Assembly (NCBI GenBank): GCA_007844125.1
Contig: CM017567.1
Location: 34,544,111-34,608,110, forward strand
From: Sinonovacula constricta
Taxonomy: Eukaryota > Mollusca > Bivalvia > Cardiida > Solecurtidae
Length of the DNA: 64,000 bases
Direction: 5' to 3'
Positions 23,106 to 36,310 of this stretch are shown here, piece after piece. A model generated the notes under the pieces. The model worked only from the letters and a program-made list of their open reading frames with translations, ran no database searches and had not been told where the DNA came from. Each line of letters begins with the position of its first letter. The stretch's first letter is position 1. The position numbers and the translations under genes were made by a program.

Positions 23106-24360
23106 TTAGTACGAAACTTGCCCAAGTCAATTGAACGTTTTTTTGTGTGTTCATAAACTGGGTAAATTCTTTTATTTGTAAGTGAATTTAATAAAGAAGT
23201 GTCATGTTTGTGTCTATGAAATAGAAGTAAATCTTATAAATGTAATGGTACATGCCCTTATGTAAAACAATTAAAGACGCCTGCTTCAAAGAAGGTTTAT
23301 TTATATGAACATAATTGACATTGTGCGAAACTAAAGCAATATGTGGTAGAAGTGCTGAGGTTGTTACATCAAACTGTTGATACAAACAATGTTAATCTGC
23401 ACATTGTTTCTTTTGAACAAATATTGGTTTAATATTTTGTTCTATGAAGAAATTAAATATTATTAATGTAATAGAAGGTACGCGTACTGTCCTGCTTCGA
23501 CGAATTGTCTTGCTTTCCAGCTTCTATCAAAAATGTGTTGCGAGCAGTTCTAAATCTCATCGATAATTTCTTGTACGTCAATTGAATCTCTTATGTCAGG
23601 TTAATATATTGTTAAATGATTCATTGTCGGCGAGCATGCGCGTGTCTGGCTTCTATATGCTATCGTTCCTGAAAAGGTCCAATGGATGGCACCATGTTGT
23701 TCTATATTCCATACACAACTGAGGTGCGGTGCTTTCATGCATTGAATTTTGATTAAACTTTTGTGAATATCATAATAATTAAGTTAAATTGTAGGTTAAA
23801 ATGTTGCTACATCATTACATGTTTACCTGACACTTGAAGTTGTTTATATTCCATATTTGTATGTATGTTGTATTTAAGTTAAATTGCTTTTGTTACGACG
23901 ATGTACTACCTTGGCAGCATTGTAAATTCTTTAACATTAACTAGGTTGTTTCTTGGTCGGATTGTTATTAGGCAAAAGTGTTCTATTATTTAACGAACAA
24001 GACCTCAACGGCGACGTTTGATGGTTTGGCTCAATGCACTCTTGTATAATAAATATTATTCCCAGCATGAGAATATGCAGCACTGTATTTAAATTGTACA
24101 TGAACATGCACTGTATAATCAACAGGTTGAGCTCGTCTCTGCCCCGAGTATAAATTTTTGCACTACTTATGTCCTTCAGATGTCATAATGTCATAAATAA
24201 TTAATGAACAGTATAACAGTCAGGCAGCTAGGCACTACGACAACGACCCCCAATCCCATCCATTCTATCAGCCGTAAATGTGTTTATGGGCACCAAATGT
24301 TTGTCAGGGTATGGTTCCCCCATTTTCTAAAAAGGAAACCCATGATTATTGTGTACTTAC

Positions 24361-24387
24361 ATGGAGTGGTTGTTGAAGGTGTCGTAG
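24361..24387 (-). CDS. Exon 21: 27-base microexon, Thr/Pro linker
   Basis: Twenty-seven bases, phase 1 in and 1 out, coding A-TTPSTTTP and the first base of the next codon. The acceptor is TTTTTTCAG and the donor GTAAGT. It is symmetrical like exon 20. The intron after it (22283-24360) carries four copies of a 31-bp unit at 22978-23105 and is otherwise unremarkable. Confidence 0.7.
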
Positions 24388-24589
24388 CTGAAAAAATAAA
24401 AAGGTACCAATTATTGCAATTAATAAACTAAACAACAGAATTAAACTTGTTTATATCGCTTGACGTTGCATGCACTAAATTATGTCTTATTACATCTAAA
24501 ACTGAAAACAGCAACTATTGCTCCATATCCCTAACGCTTTGAACTATACCTTGTGGTTTTCCGAAGAACAGCAAATATTCCAGCCGTTT

Positions 24590-25375
24590 TGTTTATTTCA
24601 ATGGAGTGTCTATCTATTGTTTGTTTCAATGAAGTGTCCTTCTAATGTTCGTTTCAACGAAGTGTCTATCTAATGTTTGCTTTAATGACGTGTCTAATGT
24701 TTGTTTCAATGAAGTGTCTATCTAATGTTTGTTTCAATGAAGTGTTTATCTTATGTTTGTTTCAATGACGTGTCTAATGTTTGTTTCAATAAAGTGTCTA
24801 TCTAATGTTTGTTTCAATGAAGTGTTTATCTTATGTTTGTTTCAATGAAGTGTTTATCTTATGTTTGTTTCAATGAAGTGTTTATCTTATGTTTGTTTCG
24901 AAAGTGTCTATCTAATGTTTGTTTCAATGAAGTGTTTATCTTATGTTTGTTTCAATGAAGTGTCTAATGTTTGTTTCAATGAAGTGTCTATCTAATGTTT
25001 GTTTCAATGAAGTGTCTATCTAATATTTGTTTCAATGAAGTGACTATATAATGTTTGTTTCAATGAAGTGTCTAATGTTTGTTTCAATGAAGTGTCTAAT
25101 GTTTGTTTCAATGAAGTGTCTATCTAATGTTTGTTTCAATGAAGTATCTATCTAATAGTTGTTTTACTGACGTATCTATCTAATGTTTGTTTCAATGAAG
25201 CTTTATCTTATGTTTGTTTCAATGAAGTGTCTAATGTTTGTTTCAATGAAGTGTCTATCTAATGTTTGTTTAAATGAAGTGTCTATCTTATTTTTGTTTA
25301 ATGAAGTATCTATCTAATAGTTGTTTTACTGACGTATCTATAATGTTTGTTTCAACGAAGTGTCTATCAAATGTT
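24590..25375. repeat. 28-bp minisatellite
   Basis: About thirty copies of TTTGTTTCAATGAAGTGTCT plus TATCTAATG. A shorter unit lacking TATCTA recurs, so the array mixes two period lengths. Confidence 0.92.
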
Positions 25376-26349
25376 TCTTTCAAATGACGTTTAATGAGAC
25401 TGCACAATGTGTACACGATGTGTTCATGGTATGTTATATTAACAATCCGAATTTTATCCTCACACGTTTAAGTTGTGTTTTTAACACGAAGAATCACAAT
25501 ATCGTGATAAAATCTACCATGTATCGCAGCATTGCCATATACTTAAGCGTGATAATTCAAAATATGATCGATACCTAAACTATATATATACACACACACT
25601 CGCGCACGAACATGCATTGTATTTGCAAAGCTAAACAAAATCGATTAAGGTAATCAGCTTTGAAAATAAATACATCACATTTCGTGATATCCTTACAATG
25701 ATGTCATTTTTCTTAAAAAATAAAATGTAAACACATGTAAACACAACAGCAGAATGTTTGTCTCGATTGTGTTGCCCTTTGTATTTAATTTGAGATTGTT
25801 TGTGGATTAAATAGAACTACCGAGAACTACACAACAAGTTAGTGTGCCTTTATTCTGATCTTTTTTATTTTTGCAATTCTGTTAACGAACAAACTTTCGA
25901 GAATTGGAGGGTTTAGAGAAAAATTAAATATGTTCGTTTTAATTTATATCATTATAGTTTACATTGCAAATTTGTATATAAACTATGTCTTACGCAATTA
26001 AATACTTGTAATAAATTTACTTAATATGAAATATGACATTGACTAACACATTTTCTATTCCAAATAAAGGTAAGGTAAGGCACTTAATTTAAACACACCA
26101 ACAACCTTCGTGATTAAACTCCAAATAATATTGCAACAACAAGCAGATTGCTATTTGCATTTTCTCATCAAACGTGTTAGACTGGAAAACGACGTTATTT
26201 TGTTATCATATTTTCCCAAGAAACAACTTTTAATGAAAACAAACAATGGTGATTTTGATATAACGTCATGCTTGATAATACCAAAATTGCATCTTTAATT
26301 TTCGTGTTTTTGTGTGTTCGCATTGTCATATTTAGATTCGAGAAGCATG

Positions 26350-26440
26350 TTTGCCCAGTGGTACTAAGCTCGGATCCCAATCAGGGTGACCGAGATTCAA
26401 ATCTCTGTCGTTTCACCGCCCCCCCCCCCCCCCCCCACCC
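26350..26440 (+). repeat. tRNA-like fragment followed by poly-C tract
   Basis: GCCCAGTGGTACTAAGCTCG and GATTCAAATCTC resemble an A box and B box. Eighteen consecutive C residues follow at 26419-26436. It is possibly a SINE head and is too degenerate to be a tRNA. Confidence 0.4.
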
Positions 26441-26654
26441 AGGTGCACAGATGTGTATATGCGAGGGTCATTTTTGTCAATGATTGGGGATTTACGAACG
26501 ACGTAACACTGTCACGTCGAATGAATATATTCCGGCATAGAAGAAGACAATAATCAGATATCTACCTTTTACCATCTTTATGATAAAAATGAATTATGAA
26601 ATGATAAAAGCACGTATGTAACTTTAAGCAGTAATGTAGCTGAAAACAGCTTAC

Positions 26655-26672
26655 CTGTCGTTGTGGTGACCT
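26655..26672 (-). CDS. Exon 20: 18-base microexon, Thr linker
   Basis: Eighteen bases, phase 1 in and 1 out, coding E-VTTTT-G. The acceptor is TTTTTTCAG and the donor GTAAGC, both strong, and the phase matches its neighbours. Because it is symmetrical it could be skipped without breaking the frame. The call depends on splice signals and the Thr-rich content typical of linkers in this gene. The intron after it (24388-26654) holds a 28-bp minisatellite and a poly-C tract. Confidence 0.68.
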
Positions 26673-26890
26673 CTGAAAAAATATATCATTCGGAATATAA
26701 GACCAGTTTAAAACAATAACATCGAAATATATGGTATACATTTAAAAATAAAATTGCTTATGAAGTGGATTGCATTCTGAAATTAAGACGTGCAAAACAA
26801 CATTAAAAACAGCAACAACAAAAACAACTACGTCAACTGACAACAGACCCTATCCCCTTATATTATGTATCATGAGAGAGACACTGTTAC

Positions 26891-27056
26891 CTTTAGAGCA
26901 GACTGAAATAGAGAGATTGCCAAACGACACGGTTCCTAGGGTCGACGGATCTACTAACATTGGATTTACGAACACTTCTATCATAATTGCAGCTTGGCCT
27001 GTGTTTGTAACAAAAGTGACTGTGCCATCAGAGGTTATTTGGCGGTCATCTTGATA
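26891..27056 (-). CDS. Exon 19: B module 2, second half
   Basis: Length 166, phase 0 in and 1 out, residues 1218-1273. It contains YQDDRQITSDGTVTFVTN, then IMIEVFVNPMLVDPST and ends LSISVCSKG with the closing cysteine. The acceptor is TTTCAG after a T-rich tract and the donor is GTAACA. Confidence 0.86.
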
Positions 27057-28618
27057 CTGAAAAAAAAAAGGTCATAGTTTGTGCCTTCGACGGGAATACA
27101 AATAATCTAAAAAATAGATCGCCAAACAATACAATTATTGTGACTAATAGATCACTCGGAAAAATGAACTGATTTTATTTAAGGCACTTGCAGAAATACA
27201 TCGCTATAAAACATTTACAAAAATACAAACATACTAATTCGGTGCTCATGAAGGAATTGGAAAACTCGTGTTTAAAAAATACAAGCAATGTATTAAAGGT
27301 TTGTGGAAACAATATTTAGGATTCGTCCAGGAATACAAACAATTTATGCAGAGTAAATACTGTTTTACCAACTTTAATAAAATATGGTGCATACAGAATG
27401 GCAACTTTGCTTTTTCGAGTTGTAAAGCGGTACATGATTTGTAAATAGCTACATCGCATATTTTAATAATGATACATACTGTTTAGTTCTTTGTGACCTT
27501 GTCATGTTCTTAGCATTTTAAGCATTGCAGTCTTATGAAATAAATAGTGCAAATGTTTAGACGACTGATTGCAACTAAAACCTTATTGTCATCCGTCTGA
27601 CAACTGTTATTTAAAAAAACTTCATCGTTCTCATAGAAGTTTTCAAATGGACACTCTTTTGAACCGAACAGCATTCAACAAGATATTTTGACTATTTCGA
27701 TTGCAAATGCAAATATTGCAGATGAAATATAACATCTTTAGGCATTTAATTAGTTATAGTCATGTTTTACTGGGATATTATATTTGTTTGTTTTTTAATA
27801 CCTATACGTTATTTGCCCTATAAAAAAGCACCTGCCACGTTCAATAACACGACGGCCGGCTTTAAACAGTGCCAATATAATTATCACTTTTTCGGCCCAG
27901 GCCGAAACTTGATATTGATATAAAGCCCGCATTTTAAGTGATTTGATTGGCTAATAAGGCAGGGCCAAAACAATCATATATATCTCAGCAAGAAGCGTTG
28001 GGAAATGGCAACCATTTTGTTCTAACTCGGTCTACGTGTAGACGCCGACAGGTTGCATAAAATTATGAAACAAAATATCTTCAGTTTTCAAACATTCACG
28101 GCGTAAATTTGTAGTGTTTAACCGAATGTGTATTAAATTTACAAAGTGTAGATTTCACAAAAACACAAACAAGCATTTTCTGACTTGGATTAATGCAAAA
28201 ACTAAGTATTAAATGTGAAATGTTACAAGTACGTGTACGCCTTGGGCCAATACGACTGCCCTCGGACAAATAATACGGTTTTATTTATTAACATATAATA
28301 TATGCTTCACAACTACTAGTCTGTTTTTACTAAATCTCTCTGGTTAAAAAAAACAATTACCGAGGAACGCAACGGAAATAATTGCCGGCACTGTTTTGCG
28401 TCATCCTTGGTATTAGAAGCATTCAATGGTTACTCTTTTTTCTAATTTCATTATTGTTTTATGGCAATGTTTACTTTTATGCTAAACAAATGAATTGTCT
28501 GCTAATTATTTATGTTTCATATGATAAAATAAATCAATCTATTAAGTTAAATAAATAGACCTATAATGGCTATTCTCTTATAACAATGCGAAAAAAGAAT
28601 GGAAAAAAGAAAACTCAC

Positions 28619-28854
28619 ATCTTCAGCGCCTGTGGCGTTTTTGTAGTATTTTGTCGAGATGACGAACAGCGTACTTTCGGCAGTTACAGTAACTTTGATT
28701 TCTGTGACTCGCTGCTCCTTGTCAAAAAACACTTTCAAGTAGTTGCCGTTTGTCGTGACTGTGCTCGGAGGCTCGAGTTCGTCAGATGTGAGGAACCCAT
28801 CAGCCGTCTCCCCATAAATACTTGCAACTTGGCTGACACTTTGTTGGGTACATG
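28619..28854 (-). CDS. Exon 18: B module 2, first half
   Basis: Length 236, phase 1 in and 0 out, residues 1139-1217. It opens ACTQQSVSQVASIYGE, then YLKVFFDKEQRVTEIKVTVT and ISTKYYKNATGAED with an NAT sequon. It is similar in length and layout to exons 13, 22 and 29. The acceptor is TGTAG and the donor GTGAGT. The next intron (27057-28618) shows nothing beyond a short near-palindrome at 27891-27906. Confidence 0.86.
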
Positions 28855-28999
28855 CTACAACAGGACAAAGTTTGTTACACATCAAGCTGAACAGACACAT
28901 ATTCATATAGTTCAGACATGTAATTGACAATTTATTTAATTTCAGCGTACCTGTGTTGCAATAACATTATTGGAGCCAATGATCACCAAAAGTCTTACG

Positions 29000-29530
29000 C
29001 TCAAGTTGCGATTTCAACTTTAGTCAGCCTCGTTATAACAATAAAACAAAGATAGGCGTTCAGCATTCGTACGCCCAAATTATTATTTCGTCTTCAATCA
29101 GCCATCTTATAGCAATTATAAAGATAGGTATGCACCATCCGTATGCTCAAGTAACGGTTTCAACTTTAATCAGCCTTGTTACTCGTACACTCGAGTAACT
29201 GTTTCAACTTTAACCAGCCTTGTTGTAACTATAGATAGGCGTTTAGAACTCTTACGCCCAAGTACCGATTTCAACTTCCATCGGCTTTGTTATAGCAAAC
29301 AGAACAAAGATATGATGATACCATTTTAACGCACAATTAACAATTTCAACTGTAATCAGCATTGTTTTATAAAAACACAAAGATACACGTCCCCATTCTT
29401 ACTCCCAAGTTACGATTTCAACTTCACTCAGCCTTGTGATATAAAAAATTACAAAGATTTGCGTTCACTATGCCTACGCTCAAGTTATGATATCAACTTA
29501 AATTAGCCTTGTTATATCAATTCGTTACCT
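29000..29530. repeat. Degenerate tandem repeat of about 60-75 bp
   Basis: Six to eight diverged copies with the shared pieces TTTCAACTT, CAGCCTTGTTAT and ACAAAGAT, in the intron between exons 17 and 18. Confidence 0.7.
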
Positions 29531-29949
29531 TAATTCAGCGTTCTCCTAAATTCGGTGGTGTTTTTTTTTAATTAACCAAGATATTGCGTGAGTTTTAAGA
29601 GGTTTCCTTTTTTTAATTGTTGAAAAATAAATGTTATTTCTTAAAGTATTTATGCATACAAATAAACTTTATTTATTTATTTAAGTATTGGAGTAATTTC
29701 AGAATGTCAACCAACCAAGATATGGGCTCGACTTTCTTATGCTAAAGTACAGCACTTCCAATGACTGTCATATCAACCAAAGCAATACTTTTTGAAGAGT
29801 TCAAATGTGATTCTCACCCGAGGCCCACTGTTTAGGCTAAGTACATAGACTGGCGTATACATCTTAAATATTTTGAAGATTCATTGTCATGAAAGCCAGC
29901 AATAATAACACAACAGATTATGATCTTTCAAAGGTCAGGAGATTTTAAA

Positions 29950-30115
29950 ACAACATTAAAATTTCAACAACTCGGGCACTTTAAACACTGTACAAGCACT
30001 GCACATACCCTCAAGCCTGAAAACATTAAAATTTCAACAACTCGGGCACTTTTAACACTGTACAAGAACTGCACATACCATCAAGCCTGAAAACATTAAA
30101 ATTTTAACATCTGAT
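29950..30115. repeat. Partial tandem duplication of about 71 bp
   Basis: Two and a half copies containing AACATTAAAATTTCAACAAC and CTGCACATACC. Confidence 0.85.
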
Positions 30116-30480
30116 GATGCACTGGTCAAAAGCAGCGGTTGCCATCAATAAACAGAAATGTGGGCCTGGACCTCACGCAACGTGTACACAACTCTTATCT
30201 GGTCATGTGACAGAAAAAAATTCACTTGATCTGAAACAGTACCTAAATAAGTGCTGACGAAGGGAGTGAGACAAAAAATTATTTCTATTATAATAGCAAT
30301 TAAGAGTTCCATGATTTATAAATACTGGGACCAAGTTTATATAACTTATATATAACGTATAGCCTCAAGCATCTCATTGATCAAAACTTCACTTAGGTTA
30401 AAAATCTGACTTTTCTGGCATTTGAGGACGATCTTAAGTCTAAAGTCTGATTATTCATCTGCTTGAGAACGATATATAAG

Positions 30481-30518
30481 ACACCACACACACACAACCA
30501 CACACACATGCACACACG
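30481..30518. repeat. CA microsatellite
   Basis: Short interrupted CA run in the intron between exons 17 and 18. Confidence 0.85.
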
Positions 30519-30602
30519 CCAAATCAATCCTTTGCCTTTAGTGTATCTATCTTCTAAATTTAATAACCATCGTCCAATCCAAAAAGTAATTTCGAAGGAA
30601 AA

Positions 30603-32300
30603 ATATTTTAGCAACAGTCCGATTCACCATGGCCCTTTTTAGCAGCAGTCTTATTATTGTTAGCCCTTTTTAGCAACAGTCCCATTGATATTAGCCCTTT
30701 TCAGCAACAGTCCCATTGATATTAGTCCTTTTCAGCAACAGTCCCATTGATATTAGCCCTTTTCAGCAACAGTCCCATTGATATTAGCCCTTTTCAGCAA
30801 CAGTCCCATTGATATTAGCCCTTTTCAGCAACAGCCTCATTGATATTAGCCCTTTTTAGCAACAGCTCCATTGATATTAGCCCTTTTCAGCAACAGCTCC
30901 ATTGATATTAGCCCTTTTCAGCAACAGTCCCATTGATATTAGCCCTTTTCAGCAACAGTCCCATTGATATTAGCCCTTTTCAGCAACAGTCCCATTGATA
31001 TTAGCCCTTTTCAGCAACAGTCCCATTGAAATAAGCCCTTTTCAGCAACAGTCCCATTGATATTAGCCCTTTTCAGCAACAGCCTCGTTGATATTAGCCC
31101 TTTTTAGCAACAGCTCCATTGATATTAGCCCTTTTCAGCAACAGCTCCATTGATATTAGCCCTTTTCAGCAACAGCCCAATTATCCTCAGCCCTTTTAGC
31201 TACAGTGCCATTGTCCTTAGCTCTTTTTAGCAACAATCCCATTTACCTTAGTCTTTTTCAGCAACAGTCCCATTGAAATTTACCCCTTTTAGCAACAGTC
31301 CCATTAACTTTAGCCTGTTAGCAACGGTCAAATTGTCCTTAGCCTTTTCAAGCAACCGTCCAATTGTTTGCCCCTTTTAGCGACTGTTCTACTGACCTTG
31401 GCACTTTTAGCAATAGTCCCATTGACCTTTGCCCGTTTGAGCAACAGTCCTATTGATAGTGGCTCTTTTTAGCATTATCCTCAGCCCTTTTTATCACTAG
31501 TTCTATTGACCCTTGCCCTTTTTAGCAATAGTCCTACAGACCGTGGCCCTTTAACAAAACAGACCCATTGACCTTGGCCCTTTAAGCAACAGTCCTATTG
31601 TCCTTAGCCCTTTTTAGCAACAGTCCCATTGACCTAAGTCCTTTTTAGCAACCATTCTATTTGCCTTAGCCTTCTTTAGAAATAGTCCCATCGATATTGG
31701 ACCTGTTTAGAAAAATCTCAGTGACCTTGACCATTTTTGGCAACAGTCCCATTTACAATGGCCCTTCTTTGCAACAGTCAAATTGACAATGCACCTTTTT
31801 AGCAAAGTCTTAGCGACCTCGGTCCTTTTAAAGCAACAGTTTTATCGACCTTGGCTCTTTTTAGCAACAGACCCATTAGCAACAGTCCCATTGACCTTGG
31901 CCCTTTTTAGCAATAGTCCCATTGACCTTGGCCCTTTTTAGCAACAGTCCCATTGACCTTGGCCCTTTTTTAAAAAAAGTCTCAGCGACCTTAACCCCTT
32001 TTAGCAACAGTCCCATTTCCTTGGTCCTTTTTAGCAACAGACCCATTTACCTTAGCCCTTTATAGCAAAGTCTCAGTGACCTTGGTCCTTTTTAACAACA
32101 GTCCTATCGACCTTGACTCTTTTTAGAAACAGTTTCATTGACCTTAGTCCTTTTTAGCAACAGTCCCATCGACCTTGGCCCTTTTTAGCAACAGCTCCAT
32201 TAACCTTAGCAATTTTTAGCAATAGTTCCATTGACCCTTGTCCTATTGAGCATCCACCCCATTGACTTTTGCCCTCTTTAGCAACATTCCCATTGACTCT
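30603..32300. repeat. 31-bp minisatellite
   Basis: More than fifty units of the form TTAGCCCTTTTCAGCAACAG plus TCCCATTGATA. The left third (30660-31190) is homogeneous and the right part is increasingly diverged, which suggests recent amplification at one edge. Confidence 0.92.
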
Positions 32301-33119
32301 GGTCCTTTTTTGAAACAAATCAACCTCAATCTCCCTCTTTCCATGAGATGTTCACCTAATCTGATCATTACACTCCAAGAAGTTATTATAACAGGGAAGA
32401 TTTAAGCAACAGTTACCTTCACTCTACCACAAAATTTCCACAATAATATAATTTTCTTTGTTTGAGTTGCGAATAATATTTCCCATCCTTGAAATGAAGT
32501 TACCACCAGGTGGCAGTTTTAAATTCGCGGTTTCGCAAGAGATTTTTGTACTGTATATGGAAGAGGCCTCATTCAGCCTTGGGTTACCGAAGTGTACACA
32601 CCGATTTTGTATGCATAAAATGTGTTATTCTTAAAGCGGAAGATTTTAAATGTTGGTGAAATGTTTTGTGACTGATCTTGTTACGCCACTTATTTTTTTC
32701 AGGTGTACAGTACTATAGACAGTGATACATAGAGAAATTTATGTTATATAAGGTGTATAAGTTTGTAGAATTTATTAGATATCCCCACGTACGAGCAATT
32801 TTCCAACTTAAATGTTCATATTGACCTTTGGAGTTTGTGTTTTATGTTGTGTGGTTTATGTTTACGTTTCGAAATGGTAATTTGAGAATACGCCTTGATG
32901 ACAATAGTTCTGTAAGGGTTTGGAAAAACAGGCCATTAATCTTAAAATCTAAGTTAAAGCAATCTAGACTTAATCGCAAATGCATTGGTGCTCTTGGTGG
33001 CAAGTAAAGGTTTGGTTATACTCCATTATCAGTGTATGGTAAGGTGCAGGTTTGACCTTTATGGAAAGGATGCTGCTATTTGTCTGATTTATTTGTAAAT
33101 ACACAGTTTTGAAACTCAC

Positions 33120-33243
33120 CATAACAAACCCGAATCACCAATTTGAACTGCCCGCTTTCACCCGGTTGTGCGTTTACAGTCAGATACAGCCCTACGACAT
33201 CCTCAGCGGACATATACTGTGCGATGTCATCAAAGCTGTAAGT
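33120..33243 (-). CDS. Exon 17: A module 5, C-terminal segment
   Basis: Length 124, phase 0 in and 1 out, residues 1098-1139. It contains YSFDDIAQYMSAEDVVGLYL and ends FKLVIRVCYG. The acceptor is TTCAG and the donor GTGAGT. The next intron (28855-33119, 4.3 kb) is largely minisatellite. Confidence 0.87.
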
Positions 33244-33739
33244 CTGAAGTGAGAACAGCATTGTGATATATATTTTAATGGTAACAGAGAGTTGTCATAG
33301 ATTAAAGTGAGAACAACTTAAGATAATAAAGTGGCAAACACACCAACTTACTTTAAACAATTTAATTTTAAGAAAATTCAATTAAACCACCATACTCGTC
33401 AATTCAACGCTGGTTATCTTTAGATAGCCTAACATGAATATAACAAATGTAACAGAAAATTAACCAGAGACACCGTCCTTAGAGATTTACACGTATTCTA
33501 TTATGAAACGTTCGAAAATGACGTTTGTGTCAAGTCCGTTTTCAATAGTACATCATCGACGTTAACAGTGCCGTACCATGTTTTTCATTCGTCGGCGCAT
33601 CTGCATGACTTAGCTCACTAGAAAACATCTGTCATATAAAATGAAGATTTGTTCCATGTATTTTAATTAATTAATAAGCCGTCGCGACACATTTTACAAG
33701 TTGTCATTGTAAAAAGAACAAATTTGTATGTTGCTTTTG

Positions 33740-33915
33740 AAAAAATCCTCACGTATGAGGCTCGAACTCGCATTACCATTGTCAATGGTAAAATGCACAA
33801 ATGCCTGGTGTAAGCGTTATCATGGCAAAATGCCCATGTTCGGAACTTATAAGTCGCAGACTTGCAACTCCGCAGCTCCACCCTGCATTGGTTCGAGTAC
33901 TGGTTGGAGTGAGAA
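33740..33915. other. Possible SINE-like fragment
   Basis: Contains AGGCTCGAACTCGCATTACC and GGTTCGAGTACTGG, which resemble B-box pieces in opposite orientations. Too degenerate for a firm call. Confidence 0.25.
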
Positions 33916-34089
33916 CTAATTAGAATTGTTGGAAGGGGTTCTAACCTACATAACATCGCCAGTATAAGCATTATTGCATCAAGGCAATAAAACGAGAACT
34001 AATAAACTTATTCATCGGAACACCCCAACCTCCTTTTAGATCTTCCATTATTGGAAAGGACACACGCATCTCAATGTATACAGTTAAAA

Positions 34090-34520
34090 TAATAACATTC
34101 TAATATATACAACGATAGTATACACCATATTATAAACCATTCTAATATATACAATGTTAGTATATACCATGATAATATATACCATTATAATAAATACAAT
34201 TGGTAGTATATACCATGACAGTATATACCATTCTAATATAAACAATGTTAGTATAAACCATTATAATATATTCTATGATAGTATATACCATTCTTATATA
34301 TAAAATTGGTAGTATATACCATTCTATTATATACAATGGAAGTATACACCATGATAATATTTAGCATGATAATATATACAATGATATTATATACGATTCT
34401 TGTATATACAATGGTAGTATACACCATAATAATATATATCAAGATAATATATATCATTCTAATATATAGAATCATAATATATACAATGATTATATATACA
34501 ATGATAATATATACAATAAT
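34090..34520. repeat. AT-rich minisatellite, block 1
   Basis: Short units of TATATACCATGATAATATA type, about 15-22 bp, with many variants. Frames opposite this block are artefacts. The same repeat resumes at 35390. Confidence 0.9.
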
Positions 34521-35389
34521 ATATGCAATATCACATTCCCTTTGAATTTAAAGCGTTTTGATTGGTCGAGCGCTGGTCATGTGTAAGTCAATATAAAGTG
34601 ATAATGACTCGAGATTTCACGTAAGCATCGAGAAAATACTGGCGGTCGTGTTCTTTTTACGCACAAATTGGTTAGACGTCACTTAATAAGTTTGTTCTAT
34701 ATTCTATAGTGAATCGCGAAAAGTTGGAAACAAATTGCACCATGACCAAGTTATGATGGACCCCAATAACTATATATATTTTGCCAGTCGGTAACCCCCA
34801 AATGTCAATGAAATATGTACTTCCTTTCCAGTGGATCAGTCCATTATTGTGCATAGGTGTTCAAGACTTTTGCTTTCTTTTAATTCTGCATGGTTTTAGC
34901 TTCCTTGTGAGACCAAAATAATAAGATTTTCTTCAAAGTAGGAAATTAAATGCCAAAACATAGCAACAGATTGTTACTTAAGAGAAAAAGTCCATGTCAC
35001 ACATTCTTCTTCCGGTCGGTATTTAGTGTAACCATCCCTATTGCTACAACAACATAGCGCCTGATAAAAGAAACCAACAGTTTCTCAGTGTTTCCGTAAT
35101 GATTTGGTAATATTTATTGAAAATGTAACCAAGAAAAAACCAAAAACTGTAACCTCGGTAACAGTAAATGCTTATCGTGATTATCTGTCAAGGAAATGAA
35201 CGCTGGCGAATTGGATCAACATCTTTAAATGTTTTATATCAAATGTGCAGCACGTGTGGCTCGTTGTACAAAAAAACAAACAATGAAAGCGTAATTTAAT
35301 AGGCTATGTGATATAACATGTAAAGACTTATGTTTCGGTCAATATATAGTTTTGCGGACCTGGCTAATACGAGAATGACCAAGGACTGC

Positions 35390-35895
35390 TAATATAAACA
35401 ATGACAGTATATACTATTCTAGTAGATACAATGATAGTATATACCATGATAATATACACCATTCCAATTTATACAATGGTAGTATATATAATGATAATAT
35501 ATATACCATTCTAATTTATACCATTCCAATTTATACAATGACAGTATATACCATGATAATATATACCATGATAATATACATCATTCCAATTTATACAATG
35601 ATAGTATATACCATGATAATATATACCATTCTTATATATACCATTCTAATATATACAATGATAGTATATACCATGATAATATATACCATTCTTATTTATA
35701 CCATTCTAATATATACCATGATAATATATACCATTCTTATTTATACCATTCTAATATATACAATGATAGTATATACCATGATAATATATACCATTCTAAT
35801 ATACACCATTCCAATTTATACAATGGTAGTATATACAATGATAATATATACCATTCTTATATATACCATGATAATATATATCATGAACATATATA
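35390..35895. repeat. AT-rich minisatellite, block 2
   Basis: Same unit as block 1 (ATACCATTCTAATATATAC and ATACCATGATAATATA), more regular, with higher-order blocks of about 60-100 bp. Separated from block 1 by about 870 bases of non-repeat sequence. Confidence 0.9.
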
Positions 35896-35914
35896 CATAT
35901 ATACCTCGGAGGGT

Positions 35915-35945
35915 ATATGGCCCTCAGCTGCGCTTCGGGCCATAT
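35915..35945. repeat. Hairpin at the edge of the AT-rich minisatellite
   Basis: Perfect 9-bp inverted arms (ATATGGCCC and GGGCCATAT) around a 13-base loop, in a GC-rich island (35905-36000) bordered by AT-rich repeats. It looks like part of a mobile or dispersed repeat. Confidence 0.6.
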
Positions 35946-36141
35946 TCCTTCCTCGGTCTGACCAACCAGTCCGGTAAACTTGCATATTGCCCTCAAGGCC
36001 ATGTATTATTTGTTAATTATTATATACCATTATAATATTGAAGTCCAACAAATACCAAATAGTACATAATTGATCTATGAAATTATAATGCTAGGATTCA
36101 AGTTACATTAAAAAAATAAGAATAAAAACCAGGAGTATTAC

Positions 36142-36310
36142 CTTGATGTCACTTATTGTGTTGTCCTTGTATTTAAACTGAACACTGAATGAGACAATGC
36201 TGGTGGAATTGATCAGAGAAACTGCGCCGACCTGCACCGTGTACTCAAAGTCAATGTACACCGTCACATTATCTGATGTACCCATCTGGAAGGAATCTCC
36301 GCCCGTGGAC
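36142..36310 (-). CDS. Exon 16: A module 5, middle segment
   Basis: Length 169, phase 2 in and 0 out, residues 1041-1097. It starts RSTGGDSFQMGTSD, then VTVYIDFEYTVQVGAVSL and QFKYKDNTISDIK, with NVT, NST and NTI-type positions (NVT and NST are sequons). The acceptor is CAAAG and the donor GTAATA. The next intron (33244-36141) carries the split AT-rich minisatellite. Confidence 0.87.

Noticed and set aside
34248..36035. Frames coding IYTMIIYT-type repeats
   Set aside because: Low-complexity AT-rich minisatellite translation, open on both strands.
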